A stretch of 64,000 nucleotides of DNA from an uncultured Methylocystaceae bacterium (GTDB taxonomy: Bacteria > Pseudomonadota > Alphaproteobacteria > Rhizobiales > Beijerinckiaceae): contig CAIQCB010000043.1 of assembly GCA_903870245.1 (NCBI GenBank), positions 62,001 to 126,000 on the forward strand. Direction: 5' to 3'. The notes beneath the pieces were generated by a model. The model had not been told where the DNA came from, did not search any database, and was given only the letters and a program-made list of their open reading frames with translations. Every line of letters starts with the position of its first letter. Position 1 is the stretch's first letter. The position numbers and the translations under genes are program-made. This document shows positions 38,263 to 47,213 of this stretch, piece after piece.

Positions 38263-38555
38263 CAACCCTCGCCCTGAATGGATTTGTCCTGGTTCCGTTA
38301 GCATACCGCGCCGGGGAGACAAAAAACGCCCGTGCGCTCGCTGGAGTCCCACGCCAGGGAAGACTCAGCAAGCTCACGCTGAAGCATGGAAAGCCCTGCG
38401 CGCGCATGCCTTGCGTTCACATGCCCGGCGTTCCGGGGCGCGGAAGGCGTTCTTGCCTCGCCGCAAGCCCTCCCCTATAAGCCTGCCCGAGCGCCTTGTT
38501 TCCGACACCCCTGGAGGCGAGCGGCGCTCTTTTCTTTTAGTAAAGGACACCGATC

Positions 38556-39176
38556 ATGGCCGAGACCAAAAAGCTCGCGGCCACGGTGCGCAGCGGGACC
38601 GGCAAGGGGGCCGCCCGCAGCGTTCGCCGTGAGGGCCGTATACCAGGAGTCGTCTATGGCGGCGGCGAAGCGCCAACGCCGATCTCTCTGGACAAAAAAC
38701 ACGTGACGCAACTTATCTTCGCCGGTCACTTCCTCACGACGATTTTCGAACTGGACATCGATGGCAAGAAGGAACGGGCGATCCCGCGCGACTACCAACT
38801 CGATGTCGTCAAGGACTTCCCGCTGCATGTGGATTTCCTGCGCCTGAAGCCGGGCTCGCGCTTGCGCGTCAACGTGCCTGTTCACTTTATCAATCAGGAA
38901 GCTTCCCCGGGCCTCAAGCGCGGCGGCACGCTCAACATCGTCTATCACTCTGTCGAGATGTTGGTGCCGGCCGATAACATCCCGGAGGCGATCACTGCGG
39001 ATCTTACCGGTCTCGAGTTCAACGACTCGCTGCAAATTTCGGCGATCCCTCTGCCTGAAGGCTGCAAGCCGACCAATCCGGACAAAAACTTCACCGTCGC
39101 CAGCCTCAACCCGCCTTCCGGCGGCGCTGATGAGCCGACGGCCGCCGCGCCCGCGAAGGACGAAAAGAAGAAGTAA
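38556..39176 (+). CDS. rplY: 50S ribosomal protein L25/general stress protein Ctc
   Basis: 206 residues, the long Ctc/TL5-type L25. The N-terminal 5S rRNA-binding domain ([31 protein letters not shown]) and the C-terminal beta domain ([28 protein letters not shown]) are present, with an Ala/Lys tail. An AAAGGA ribosome-binding site precedes it. The 290 bases upstream to the KAS gene hold its promoter region. Confidence 0.95.
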   Translation: MAETKKLAATVRSGTGKGAARSVRREGRIPGVVYGGGEAPTPISLDKKHVTQLIFAGHFLTTIFELDIDGKKERAIPRDYQLDVVKDFPLHVDFLRLKPGSRLRVNVPVHFINQEASPGLKRGGTLNIVYHSVEMLVPADNIPEAITADLTGLEFNDSLQISAIPLPEGCKPTNPDKNFTVASLNPPSGGADEPTAAAPAKDEKKK

Positions 39177-39198
39177 GCGCCTCTCCGCCTGTTGTGTT

Positions 39199-39226
39199 AA
39201 TGGCCGGGCTGTCCCGGCCATTTTCA
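39199..39226 (+). terminator. intrinsic terminator between rplY and pth
   Basis: A perfect 10-bp stem AATGGCCGGG / CCCGGCCATT (39199-39208 with 39213-39222), loop CTGT, followed by a short T-run. It may be partial, letting some transcripts continue into pth 20 bases downstream. Confidence 0.75.
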
Positions 39227-39242
39227 TATTCTGGGGTTTTTC

Positions 39243-39848
39243 ATGTTGCTGTTTGTCGGGCTGGGCAATCCGGGCCGCGGCTACGCCCGCAATCGCCACA
39301 ATATTGGCTTCATGGCGATTGACGCCATCGCCCGTCGACATGGTTTTCCCGCGCCTCGCGCCCGGTTTCAGGGACTTGTCAGCGAGGGCCACATCGCTGG
39401 ACAGCGGGTGATGCTGCTCCAGCCCCAGACCTACATGAATGAGAGCGGCCGAGCAGTCGGTGAGGCGGCGCGTTTCCACAAGATCGGTCTCGACGACATC
39501 GTCGTCCTGCACGACGAGCTGGACCTCGCGCCGGCCAAATGCCGGATCAAAACCGGCGGGGGAGTCGCCGGGCATAACGGCCTGCGGTCAATAACGGCTC
39601 ATGTCGGCAATGATTACAAGCGTCTGAGGCTCGGCATCGGTCATCCCGGCGACAAGGCGCTGGTTCACGGCTATGTGCTGAACGATTTCGCCAAAAACGA
39701 GGAGCCCTGGGTCGAGACGCTGTGCGACGCCATCGCCGACAATGCTGACCTGCTGGTCAGGGGCGACGACGCCGGTTTGCAAAACCGGCTGCATCTTTCG
39801 CTGGAGGCGAAGGGCTTCGGCAGTGTGAAACGCGTCGGCGAGGCTTAA
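39243..39848 (+). CDS. pth: peptidyl-tRNA hydrolase
   Basis: 201 residues; releases peptides from prematurely dropped peptidyl-tRNA. It has the family motifs [24 protein letters not shown] (catalytic His), [43 protein letters not shown] (catalytic Asp) and [11 protein letters not shown]. The usual rplY-pth order is kept. The tmRNA gene follows it, so three ribosome-rescue functions are clustered. Confidence 0.96.
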   Translation: MLLFVGLGNPGRGYARNRHNIGFMAIDAIARRHGFPAPRARFQGLVSEGHIAGQRVMLLQPQTYMNESGRAVGEAARFHKIGLDDIVVLHDELDLAPAKCRIKTGGGVAGHNGLRSITAHVGNDYKRLRLGIGHPGDKALVHGYVLNDFAKNEEPWVETLCDAIADNADLLVRGDDAGLQNRLHLSLEAKGFGSVKRVGEA

Positions 39849-39879
39849 GGCCCCTTTCGCAAAACCACGCAACGGCCTA

Positions 39880-40195
39880 TATTCCATTTGCCGGCGCAAG
39901 CCGGCTATGGCGATAAACGGACATCGTAATAAACCATTCGGACCCGGGGGCGGTACCCGGCGCCTCCACCCCAGCCCATGAATGCTGTTGCCGGCATGGG
40001 TTGCGGCGGGGGCGAAACAGGATCGACGAGGGTGTAAAGGGTGATTTTTCGCTCGGCATGATACCGCCGTTATCGGGTCAAACCTTATAGTTGCCAATGA
40101 CAACTATGCTCCGGTGGCCGTCGCCGCGTAATGCGGCGCCCATACCGGGATCAAAGCCCTAGGGGTTAGCACTTCTAGGCGGGGCCCGGAGGCGC
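39880..40195 (+). ncRNA. ssrA: tmRNA, circularly permuted two-piece form
   Basis: The acceptor piece comes first: a T-arm-like CCGGG-GGCGGTA-CCCGG and the 3' acceptor strand CGCCTCCACC (ends 39970). A processing hairpin follows (CAGCCCATG with CATGGGTTG). The coding piece then begins with GGGGGCGAAACAGGATCGACG (about 40008), whose GGGGGCG pairs with the acceptor strand. The tag reading frame at 40093-40128 encodes ANDNYAPVAVAA, then TAA. This permuted order and the ANDN start and AA end of the tag are the alphaproteobacterial type. Outer borders are approximate. Confidence 0.93.
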
Positions 40196-40275
40196 CTGGC
40201 AACAGAAGCCTCCACTTCATTTGCGCGCAATCGGCGTTGGAGCCTTCGCGCGACCCACAGACAGGCGCAGCGTCG

Positions 40276-40833
40276 ATGGCGGCAGATATTATTCGCTACG
40301 ATCTCCTCGTGCAGGACGCGATGCGCGGCGTCATGCGCAAGGTGCTGAGCGATGTCGCCGAAAATGGCTATCTGCCGGGCGAGCATCACTTCACCATCAG
40401 TTTTCTTACCCATGCCCCGGGAGTCGAAATCTCACGCCGACTCGCCGAACAATGGCCGCATGAGTTGACGATCATTCTTCAGCATCAATATTCCAATCTC
40501 GAAGTTGATGCTGAGGGATTTGGCGTAACGCTGTCTTTCCGCTCAATGCCCGAGCATCTCTACATACCCTTCTCGGCTGTGACAGGCTTTTTCGATCCTT
40601 CCGTCGAATTTGGCCTTCGTTTCGAGACAGCGGACGAGGCGACGGCGGAAGAAGCCGAGAGCGAGCAGCCCGCCGGCCCGGGACTATCCGCCCCCGACTC
40701 AAAGATTGAGCGCGCACCGGAGCCGCTGCGCATACCTGCCCCCGAAAGCGGCGCAAGCAAGAACACTTCGGATGAGGAGTCGCCGAACGAGGCCAAGGTC
40801 ATCTCGATCGACGCCTTTCGCAAAAAGACCTGA
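40276..40833 (+). CDS. sspB: SspB, ClpXP adaptor for ssrA-tagged proteins (alphaproteobacterial type)
   Basis: 185 residues from the ATG at 40276 (MAADIIRYDLLVQDAMRGVMRKVL). The folded part (to about residue 125) matches SspB-alpha: FTISFLTHAPGVEISRRLAEQWPHELTIILQHQYSNLEV, then FRSMPEHLYIPFSAVTGFFDPSVEFGL. An acidic, Pro-rich linker follows, and the tail KVISIDAFRKK is the ClpX-docking motif. It lies directly after ssrA, so the tag and its adaptor are encoded side by side, and it is followed by DUF4169 and an RHH protein. Confidence 0.95.
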   Translation: MAADIIRYDLLVQDAMRGVMRKVLSDVAENGYLPGEHHFTISFLTHAPGVEISRRLAEQWPHELTIILQHQYSNLEVDAEGFGVTLSFRSMPEHLYIPFSAVTGFFDPSVEFGLRFETADEATAEEAESEQPAGPGLSAPDSKIERAPEPLRIPAPESGASKNTSDEESPNEAKVISIDAFRKKT

Positions 40834-40853
40834 TGGACAAGCAGGAAAGGACG

Positions 40854-41048
40854 ATGGGAGAAGTCGTCAATCTGCGCCGCGCCCGAAAATCGCGCGATCG
40901 TCGCGAGGCGGAAAAGAAAGCGCAGGAACATCGCGCCGCTTTCGGGCGCCCCAGGGCCGAACGCGACCTGACAAACGCCCTTTTGCAAAAAGACGCCATA
41001 AAACTCGAATCGCACCGGCGGACGCCCCTGGCGGACAACGATAAGTGA
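40854..41048 (+). CDS. DUF4169 family protein
   Basis: 64 residues. I chose the ATG at 40854 (MGEVVNLRRARKSRDRREAEKKAQEHRAAFGR), preceded by AGGAAAGG. It is a highly basic helical small protein matching DUF4169, which in Rhizobiales sits between sspB and a ribbon-helix-helix gene. Function unknown. Its stop overlaps the next GTG start (GTGA). Confidence 0.85.
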   Translation: MGEVVNLRRARKSRDRREAEKKAQEHRAAFGRPRAERDLTNALLQKDAIKLESHRRTPLADNDK

Positions 41049-41308
41049 ACGATGCGGTATCGCAGGGCGCTGCGCCGCCCTTATCGGCGCGAGTCGTCAA
41101 ACGCTCCATCGTCATCGCCGGCCATCGCACCAGCGTGTCGCTGGAGGACGCCTTCTGGCGCGCGCTCAAAATCATCGCCGCAGAAACAGGTCTGTCCATC
41201 GCAAGGCTTGTCTTGCAGATCGACGCGGCGCGCGGCGAGGCGAATTTATCCTCGGCGATACGCGTCTATGTGCTCGATCATGCGACAAGAACAAGACAAC
41301 TATCTTGA
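41045..41308 (+). CDS. ribbon-helix-helix domain protein
   Basis: 87 residues from a GTG overlapping the DUF4169 stop. The RHH core KRSIVIAGHRTSVSLEDAFWRALKIIAAETGLSIARLVLQID is a typical alphaproteobacterial single-domain RHH protein, probably DNA-binding. Its conserved position beside DUF4169 and sspB suggests a housekeeping regulatory role, but target genes are unknown. Its end overlaps the convergent amide hydrolase by nine bases. Confidence 0.85.
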   Translation: MNDAVSQGAAPPLSARVVKRSIVIAGHRTSVSLEDAFWRALKIIAAETGLSIARLVLQIDAARGEANLSSAIRVYVLDHATRTRQLS

Positions 41309-42379
41309 CCTCGGGGCAAGGAAAGTCACCGGCCTGGCCGGCTTGAACGCCGCATTCAAATTTCCGCCGATGTCCTCGTCGCCCTCCAGGGCAATGCTGC
41401 GAACGCCGGAACCGGGCGAGAAATCGAGCTTCGAGAGATTAACCCAGACGATGTTCGGGCTCAGCGCAGAGTCGAAATAATAAACAAGATTGTTCTGATC
41501 GATGATCGTGCGCCAGTAGGTCGGGGAAAGATTGGGATGATCGGGGTCCGGCTCGCCCCATGGCACGGATACGTTTCGCATGACGCTGATCACGCCGGCG
41601 ATCGCACGACGGGGATCGCTGGTTTGCGGCAGTTTTTCAAGGTAATAGGACGCGCGCACAAAGCGATCTTGCGACTGGATAGAGCCAGGCAGCACCTGAT
41701 CCCGGTTCAGGCGCCGCCAATAGGCGTTAAGCACGAGTTGTTCGTTATAGGTCGGACTGTTGGTCATCACCTGATGTTCGCGGCCGTGATGAATAACCGG
41801 CGATCCCTTGAGATATTCGATAATCGCCGAGTCGCCGGAGGCGTCGGAAACGGCCATGTGGATGCTGGCGTGCGCCGCGCCGCCCGGCCCAAAATTGACC
41901 GGAGCGATATAAAGCGGATTGGAACTGAAAAAGTCGACGACCTCATTCACTGTCGCGAAATTCGCGAGCACATACTCAGTCCACGCTGCGAATGAAAGGC
42001 GCGGTTTGTTATCTCGAGGCGCCGGGCCGAAGTCGGTTTCCGCCAGATAAAGGAGGTTGGCGACAAGACCCTTTTCATTGACGCCATCGAACACGCCGTT
42101 AATCGGACCGCCGGGATTGAGCGCGCCGGCGATTTCGACCACGCCATATTTGGACACCCATTCAATCGAATTCTTGCCTCCGGCGCCATTCTGGGAAAGG
42201 CCGCGGGGAATGAGATAGAAAGTCGAACCGAAACTGTAGGGCCAGTCCATGGAGCGTCCCGTGATCACCGCGCCTTGCTGTCCGAGCCAGGTGACCCGGG
42301 AGCAGGCGTTTACGCCGGGAATGCAGAAAACACAGGCGACAAAAAACAGAGCCGGGGCGATAAAAAAACGACAACGCAC
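41300..42379 (-). CDS. secreted linear-amide C-N hydrolase (choloylglycine hydrolase family, Ntn fold), paralogue 1
   Basis: 359 residues from the GTG at 42379, chosen because it opens directly onto a signal peptide (FFIAPALFFVACVFCIPGVNA) after GGAG at good spacing. The mature protein begins Cys-Ser-Arg (ACSR), which puts the Ntn nucleophile Cys next to the signal cleavage site. ITGRSMDW, GVNEKGLVANLLYL and SGDSAIIEYL match the choloylglycine/penicillin V acylase and acyl-homoserine-lactone acylase group. It hydrolyses an amide in the periplasm, substrate unknown. A paralogue lies at 60.2-61.2 kb. Confidence 0.88.
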   Translation of the reverse strand: MRCRFFIAPALFFVACVFCIPGVNACSRVTWLGQQGAVITGRSMDWPYSFGSTFYLIPRGLSQNGAGGKNSIEWVSKYGVVEIAGALNPGGPINGVFDGVNEKGLVANLLYLAETDFGPAPRDNKPRLSFAAWTEYVLANFATVNEVVDFFSSNPLYIAPVNFGPGGAAHASIHMAVSDASGDSAIIEYLKGSPVIHHGREHQVMTNSPTYNEQLVLNAYWRRLNRDQVLPGSIQSQDRFVRASYYLEKLPQTSDPRRAIAGVISVMRNVSVPWGEPDPDHPNLSPTYWRTIIDQNNLVYYFDSALSPNIVWVNLSKLDFSPGSGVRSIALEGDEDIGGNLNAAFKPARPVTFLAPRSR

Positions 42380-42517
42380 GCGCAGGGCTCCATTTGAAAT
42401 TTCTCTCGGGGGCGAGACTCGCGTAAAATAAGGCCTTTGACAACACCCAGCCCTGCGCCGTTGCGTGATTCCAGACCGGCTCTCCTGTATGTTGGCCAAG
42501 AATCATCAGGAGATCTT

Positions 42518-44854
42518 GTGTCCGCATTCGACGACCACGCCCCCCGACAAGACGGCCTCGCCGCGCGCGCCGCTGCGCTGGCGCGGCGTCCGCGATATCT
42601 TGAGGGGCTCAATCCGGAGCAGCGCGCCGCCGTCGAGACTCTTGACGGCCCCGTTCTGGTGCTGGCGGGCGCCGGCACCGGCAAGACGCGGGCGCTGACA
42701 ACTCGCATCGCTCATATCATGGCGCTGGGGAAAGCCCGGGCCTTTGAAATTCTCGCCGTCACCTTCACCAACAAGGCGGCGAGGGAAATGCGCGAGCGCG
42801 TTGAGACGCTGGTTGGCGAAGGCGCGCAGGCCATGCAGTGGCTCGGCACCTTTCACGCAATCAGCGCTAAAATTTTGCGCCGTCACGCCGAGTTGGTCGG
42901 ACTCAAGCCCAATTTCACCATCCTCGACGCCGATGACCAGATCCGCCTGATCAAACAGCTTCTCCAGGCGGAGAATATCGACGACAAACGCTGGCCGGCG
43001 CGCGCCTTCGCCATGCGTCTGGATAGCTGGAAAAATCGCGGACTGTCGCCCAAACAGGTTCCCGCCGGCGAGGCGGAAAGCTTCGCCAATGGCAAAGGCG
43101 CGACGCTTTACGGTCTCTATCAGGAGCGACTGAAAGTGCTCAACGCCGTCGATTTCGGCGACCTGTTACTGGAGACGCTTCGCTTGTTTCGCGAACATCC
43201 AGACGTCCTCGCCGACTATCATGCGCGATTTAAATACATTTTGGTTGATGAATATCAGGACACCAATGTCGCACAGTATCTCTGGCTGCGACTCATTTCT
43301 CAGGGACGCGAGCCGGGGAAGCAAAATCTTTGCTGCGTCGGCGACGACGACCAGAGCGTCTATGGCTGGCGCGGCGCCGAAGTCGAAAATATCCTGCGCT
43401 TTGAGCAGGATTTCCCGGGCGCGACCATTGTTCGTCTCGAACGCAATTACCGCTCGACCGGCCATATTCTCGCCGCCGCCGCGCATCTGATCTCCCATAA
43501 TGAAGACCGTCTCGGCAAGACTCTGTTCACAGATGGAGAGGAAGGCGAAAAACCGACGCTGACCGGCGTCTGGGACAGTCAGGAGGAGGCGCGGGTCATC
43601 GGCGAAGATATCGAGCAGTTGCAGCGTCATGGCCATTCGCTGGAAGAAATCGCAATTCTGGTTCGCGCCTCGTTTCAGATGCGCGAGTTCGAGGAACGTT
43701 TTGTCGAGATCGGTCTGCCCTATCGGATCATCGGCGGTCCGCGTTTCTACGAACGCATGGAGATACGCGACGCAATCGCTTATCTACGCTGCGTCGCTCA
43801 GCCCGCTGACGACCTGGCGTTCGAACGCATTGTTAATACACCCAAGCGGGGTCTCGGCGATGCGACGTTGAACATCCTGCACGACTATGGTCGCAAGACG
43901 GGCGTCCCGCTCACGCAGGCGGCGCGCGCAATGATCGAAACCGAGGAAATGAAGCCGAGGCCGCGCGCGGCGCTGAAAGCCCTGATCGGCGATCTGGATC
44001 GCTGGCGTGGACTGATCGATACGAAGCCGCAGCATGAACTCGCCGAAATGGTGCTTGACGAGTCAGGCTATACGGAGATGTGGCGTCAGGACAAAACGCC
44101 GGAGGCGGCCGGACGGCTGGACAACCTCAAGGAACTCGTGCGCGCGATGGAGGAATTTCCGGATCTCGCGTCCTTTCTGGAACATGTGTCGCTGGTGATG
44201 GAGGCCGAGGAAGCGAGTGGCGCTGAGCGCGTCTCAATCATGACTCTGCATGGCGCCAAGGGGCTGGAGTTCGAGACAGTATACCTTCCCGGCTGGGAAG
44301 AAGGGCTGTTTCCACATCAGCGCGCGCTCGACGAACAGGGCCGCGCCGGGCTCGAAGAGGAGCGTCGCCTTGCCTATGTCGGCGTCACCCGCGCCAAACG
44401 CCGCGCCAAAATTTTCTTCGCCAGCAATCGTCGCATACGCGGCCTTTGGCAACCGACGACGCCCTCACGCTTTATTGATAATCTGCCCTCGGCGCATATC
44501 GATGTGGTCGAGGCGCCGGGCGGTTCGCAATACGGCGCCTATGGAGTATCGCGTTTCTCTGCCTTCGACGCCTATGATTCAGATTACGCCTCGCCGGGCT
44601 GGAGCCGCGCCCGGGCCCATGCGGCGGCCGGAACGACGCCGGGCAAACCCACGCGAAGCAGACAACCGACCACAATTGAAGGCGAGGTGATGGCCCGCGC
44701 CTCGACAACATCGCGATTTCGCGCCGGAACGCGCGTCTTCCACCAGAAGTTTGGTCCGGGCACCATCGCCGCAGTCGATGGCGGCAAGCTCACAGTGGAT
44801 TTCGACAAGGCTGGCAGAAAAATGGTGCTCGAAAGCTTTGTGCAGTCAGGATAA
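42518..44854 (+). CDS. uvrD: UvrD/PcrA-type 3'-5' DNA helicase
   Basis: 778 residues. I chose the GTG at 42518, preceded by AGGAG five bases away, over the upstream ATG at 42437. Superfamily 1A helicase motifs are intact: LAGAGTGKTRALTTR (I), AVTFTNKAAREM (Ia), VDEYQDTN (II), VGDDDQSVYGWRGA (III), LERNYRS (IV), VSIMTLHGAKGLEF (V), AYVGVTRAKRR (VI). The C-terminal TGTRVFHQKFGPGTIAAVDGGKLTVDFDKAG is a PcrA/UvrD Tudor-like tail. It works in nucleotide excision and mismatch repair. Confidence 0.95.
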   Translation: MSAFDDHAPRQDGLAARAAALARRPRYLEGLNPEQRAAVETLDGPVLVLAGAGTGKTRALTTRIAHIMALGKARAFEILAVTFTNKAAREMRERVETLVGEGAQAMQWLGTFHAISAKILRRHAELVGLKPNFTILDADDQIRLIKQLLQAENIDDKRWPARAFAMRLDSWKNRGLSPKQVPAGEAESFANGKGATLYGLYQERLKVLNAVDFGDLLLETLRLFREHPDVLADYHARFKYILVDEYQDTNVAQYLWLRLISQGREPGKQNLCCVGDDDQSVYGWRGAEVENILRFEQDFPGATIVRLERNYRSTGHILAAAAHLISHNEDRLGKTLFTDGEEGEKPTLTGVWDSQEEARVIGEDIEQLQRHGHSLEEIAILVRASFQMREFEERFVEIGLPYRIIGGPRFYERMEIRDAIAYLRCVAQPADDLAFERIVNTPKRGLGDATLNILHDYGRKTGVPLTQAARAMIETEEMKPRPRAALKALIGDLDRWRGLIDTKPQHELAEMVLDESGYTEMWRQDKTPEAAGRLDNLKELVRAMEEFPDLASFLEHVSLVMEAEEASGAERVSIMTLHGAKGLEFETVYLPGWEEGLFPHQRALDEQGRAGLEEERRLAYVGVTRAKRRAKIFFASNRRIRGLWQPTTPSRFIDNLPSAHIDVVEAPGGSQYGAYGVSRFSAFDAYDSDYASPGWSRARAHAAAGTTPGKPTRSRQPTTIEGEVMARASTTSRFRAGTRVFHQKFGPGTIAAVDGGKLTVDFDKAGRKMVLESFVQSG

Positions 44855-44914
44855 AAAATTTGCCAGCCTCGCAGGAGGCGTTTTCGGTTCATTACGCAGA
44901 GAAGGCCGCTATCG

Positions 44915-45316
44915 CTATGTTGTTTTTTCCCACGAACGGCGGCTGCGGAAAACTTCAATGCCTGCGGCTTCCGCTTCGTTGAAGATGTCGGGCTTCTGAA
45001 TGCGAATGGAGCAAGCGTCGACTTGATTGTCGGCAAAGCATGTGGCAGCAATGCCGTCGGCAATTGTCTCGAGTTTGGCGATATGCTCGCCGTTTTCGAG
45101 CGATTTCAGATAAGCCCGCAGCGGATCATAGTCTATGAAGCGCTGTCCCGAGGTAGGGCCGCCGGCCAATCCGGCGAACATTTTCACCGTGACAAGCAGT
45201 CGTGTTGGACGCTCTGGATATTGCTCCCACTTGTGCATGCCACACTTCATCTCGATTTCGGCTCGAAGAATGAAGGAGCATATTTGATCATCCGGTAGTC
45301 CGACCGCCCAAGACAT
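44915..45316 (-). CDS. FolB-like (dihydroneopterin aldolase family) T-fold protein
   Basis: 133 residues from the ATG at 45316. The sequence has the FolB/FolX frame: a FILRAEIEMKCGMHKWEQYP entry strand with the His-Trp-Glu seen in FolB, TVKMFAGLAG, a Tyr-containing IDYDPLRAYLKSLENGEHIAKLETIADGIAATCF and IRIQKPDIFNEAEAAGIEVFRSR. It differs from canonical FolB, so substrate is uncertain. It is divergent from queD, 160 bases away, which suggests a shared pterin or queuosine-related role. Confidence 0.72.
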   Translation of the reverse strand: MSWAVGLPDDQICSFILRAEIEMKCGMHKWEQYPERPTRLLVTVKMFAGLAGGPTSGQRFIDYDPLRAYLKSLENGEHIAKLETIADGIAATCFADNQVDACSIRIQKPDIFNEAEAAGIEVFRSRRSWEKTT

Positions 45317-45476
45317 TATCAATGTTTCCGTTCAATGAAACGCCATCTTGCACGATAGCTTGCCATTGGAATGATTTGTTGGCAACAAAAGATACCGGGA
45401 CGGCGGAACCGCGCGGCATGTCGACCGGGGTCGGAGTTCGACATCCAATCAGGGAAGAAGAATGCAGGGATAAAAC

Positions 45477-45851
45477 ATGAAGGTATCTCAAACGTTCAGA
45501 TTTGAATCGGCTCATTATTTGCCTCACGTTCCCGAGACGCACAAATGCCGAGGCATGCATGGACACTCCTACCGCGCCGAGGTTATTCTTTCGGGCCCCG
45601 TAGACAAAACCACCGGTTTTATCGTCGATTTTTTCGAAATCGAAGACAAGGCGGGAAGCGTCATTTCCTCACTTGATCATATGTGTCTGAACGAGATCGA
45701 AGGATTATCAAACCCGACTGTTGAAATTATCGCCAAATGGATTTTCGACCGTGTTGAAAAACAAATACCGCTTCTTTTCGCCGTTCGCGTCTACGAGACA
45801 TGCGACTCCTGGGCGGAATACAGCCGGGATGACGCCTGGAACATTTCCTGA
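45477..45851 (+). CDS. queD: 6-carboxy-5,6,7,8-tetrahydropterin synthase (QueD/PTPS family)
   Basis: 124 residues. Zinc-binding His in SAHYLP and the Cys-x3-His-x-His motif CRGMHGHSY are intact, with Asp/His in SSLDHMCLN and the TVEIIAKWIF helix, and the closing Glu in VYETCDSWAEYSR. It makes 6-carboxytetrahydropterin on the way to queuosine; QueF acts later in the same pathway at 18.5 kb. An AGGGA ribosome-binding site precedes it. Its stop codon overlaps the start of a dispersed repeat. Confidence 0.92.
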   Translation: MKVSQTFRFESAHYLPHVPETHKCRGMHGHSYRAEVILSGPVDKTTGFIVDFFEIEDKAGSVISSLDHMCLNEIEGLSNPTVEIIAKWIFDRVEKQIPLLFAVRVYETCDSWAEYSRDDAWNIS

Positions 45852-45931
45852 TCTGATGGAATCAGATCGGGGCTCTGGTTTATTGTCGCGCTTTCTTACA
45901 TCGAACCGGTTTCCGCTTCGGCGAAAAGCGC
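45847..45931 (+). repeat. dispersed two-hairpin repeat, copy 2
   Basis: First hairpin GATCTGAT / ATCAGATC (45850-45857 with 45861-45868, loop GGA), then TATTGTCGCGCTTTCT and a second hairpin closed by GCGCTTTC and GAAAAGCGC, with CCGCTTCGGCG inside. Copy 1 (10017-10105) shares this order and much of the sequence. Both copies follow plus-strand genes, and this one overlaps the queD stop. Confidence 0.75.
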
Positions 45932-46030
45932 CCTGGACCGTCCCAGACAGTCTTTAGAGTCGTGAGCCCGCTGCGAGAAGCTCGCGGCGAGGCTGTCCGC
46001 GTTGCGCGTGCAGATCGTCCATGGCGAGAT

Positions 46031-47140
46031 TTAGAATGCTCGCAGATCCGGGCCCTGTCGATTGTCGCCTGAGCCGGCGGAGTCAATTTTCTCGACAATG
46101 GCCAGACCCACGTAATGCTGTGTCTCTCTCGGCGAGACGGCGACTTCGGCGGCGAAACGCTCGAACATCTCATCGACGCGCGCGCTCGTGTCTCCGGAGG
46201 GATCGAGTTGCGTCCTGACCACCGGAGCAAACACCGCTTTCATGAAGTTTTTCCAGTTTTCTCCAAATTGACTGGCGTTTTGAGTCTTCTGAAATGCAGG
46301 CCAGTAGGGGTCAGGGGATTGTAAGATCTCTGCCCGCAACAACCGCAAGCCGGAAAAAACGCCCTCCTGATCGAAGGGCTGGCGGATGGCGTCGAGGTCC
46401 CTTGGCCCCAGCGGCAGATTGATCCGCAGTTTCTCCTCATCGGAGAGAAGGCCCTGACGCCACATGTCTTGAACGACATTCCACAAGACCTCGGGGATCC
46501 ATTCCCAGCCGAGCGTCGAGTCGCCTTTGGAGCCAAAAAGGCAAAGCATCCGGCCGCCGGGCGCCAGCTCGATCGAACGCAGGCTCAGGAACGCGCGCCA
46601 GTCCTTTTCCTGTTGTTGCGTGACGGCCTCGCGCACCCATTCATGAGGACTATTGGGCCCAAACAGAAAATCAGGGTCTTCGACCGGATTTTGGCTCATC
46701 CATTGCAGCGTCCAGGAATTCCAGGCGATATCGACGCTGTTGGCCGGGAGGATTTGCTCAAAATAGGAGCGGCCGATGGCTGAGGCGTAAATCTCTGCGC
46801 CCTTTTTTTGATAGCTATCATCGCTCTCGATCAGCGTGCGAAACAGCGTCGAAAAATCATTGCCGGGCAAATCCGTGTGAATGACGGACACCGGTATTTG
46901 GGCGCCCGCTCGCGCGCGCACGATCTCAATCGCCGCGCTGATCGGGGCCATCGAATTGCGCCCCTCGGAGGAGCCGTAGTCGGCGATTGTCACAAAACGA
47001 CCGGCAATCGCAACGTCCTTGAGCGCGTCCCGCCACAGCGGCAGAACTTTGCGGATGGCGGCGTCCTGCAGGGTGGAGTGAAGATTGTAGAAACCGCCGC
47101 CCGTCATGCCGGGCAAGGATGCGCCGGAAAGTTTTGACAT
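46031..47140 (-). CDS. SABATH-family carboxyl methyltransferase
   Basis: 369 residues from the ATG at 47140, preceded by AGGAGC. It has the features of SABATH (salicylate/benzoate/theobromine) methyltransferases: PGMTGGGFYNLHSTLQ near the start, VTIADYGSSEGRNSM (SAM motif), VIHTDLPGNDFSTLFRTL and SVDIAWNSWTLQWMS, which matches the SSYSLHWLS block. Enzymes of this family methylate carboxyl groups of small acids with SAM. Bacterial members are scattered. The acceptor acid is unknown. It is isolated, with a candidate sRNA upstream on the same strand. Confidence 0.85.
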   Translation of the reverse strand: MSKLSGASLPGMTGGGFYNLHSTLQDAAIRKVLPLWRDALKDVAIAGRFVTIADYGSSEGRNSMAPISAAIEIVRARAGAQIPVSVIHTDLPGNDFSTLFRTLIESDDSYQKKGAEIYASAIGRSYFEQILPANSVDIAWNSWTLQWMSQNPVEDPDFLFGPNSPHEWVREAVTQQQEKDWRAFLSLRSIELAPGGRMLCLFGSKGDSTLGWEWIPEVLWNVVQDMWRQGLLSDEEKLRINLPLGPRDLDAIRQPFDQEGVFSGLRLLRAEILQSPDPYWPAFQKTQNASQFGENWKNFMKAVFAPVVRTQLDPSGDTSARVDEMFERFAAEVAVSPRETQHYVGLAIVEKIDSAGSGDNRQGPDLRAF

Positions 47141-47213
47141 GCCGTTTGCTCCTGCTCGCCCTCGCGGAAGTGCGCGGCGCGTATATTGCCCGACGAAGCC
47201 CAGAGGGGCGCAC

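Noticed and set aside
45323-45476. A preQ1 riboswitch upstream of queD
   Set aside because: The leader lacks the compact preQ1-I pseudoknot sequence; only a weak inverted repeat (GTCGA..TTCGAC) is present.
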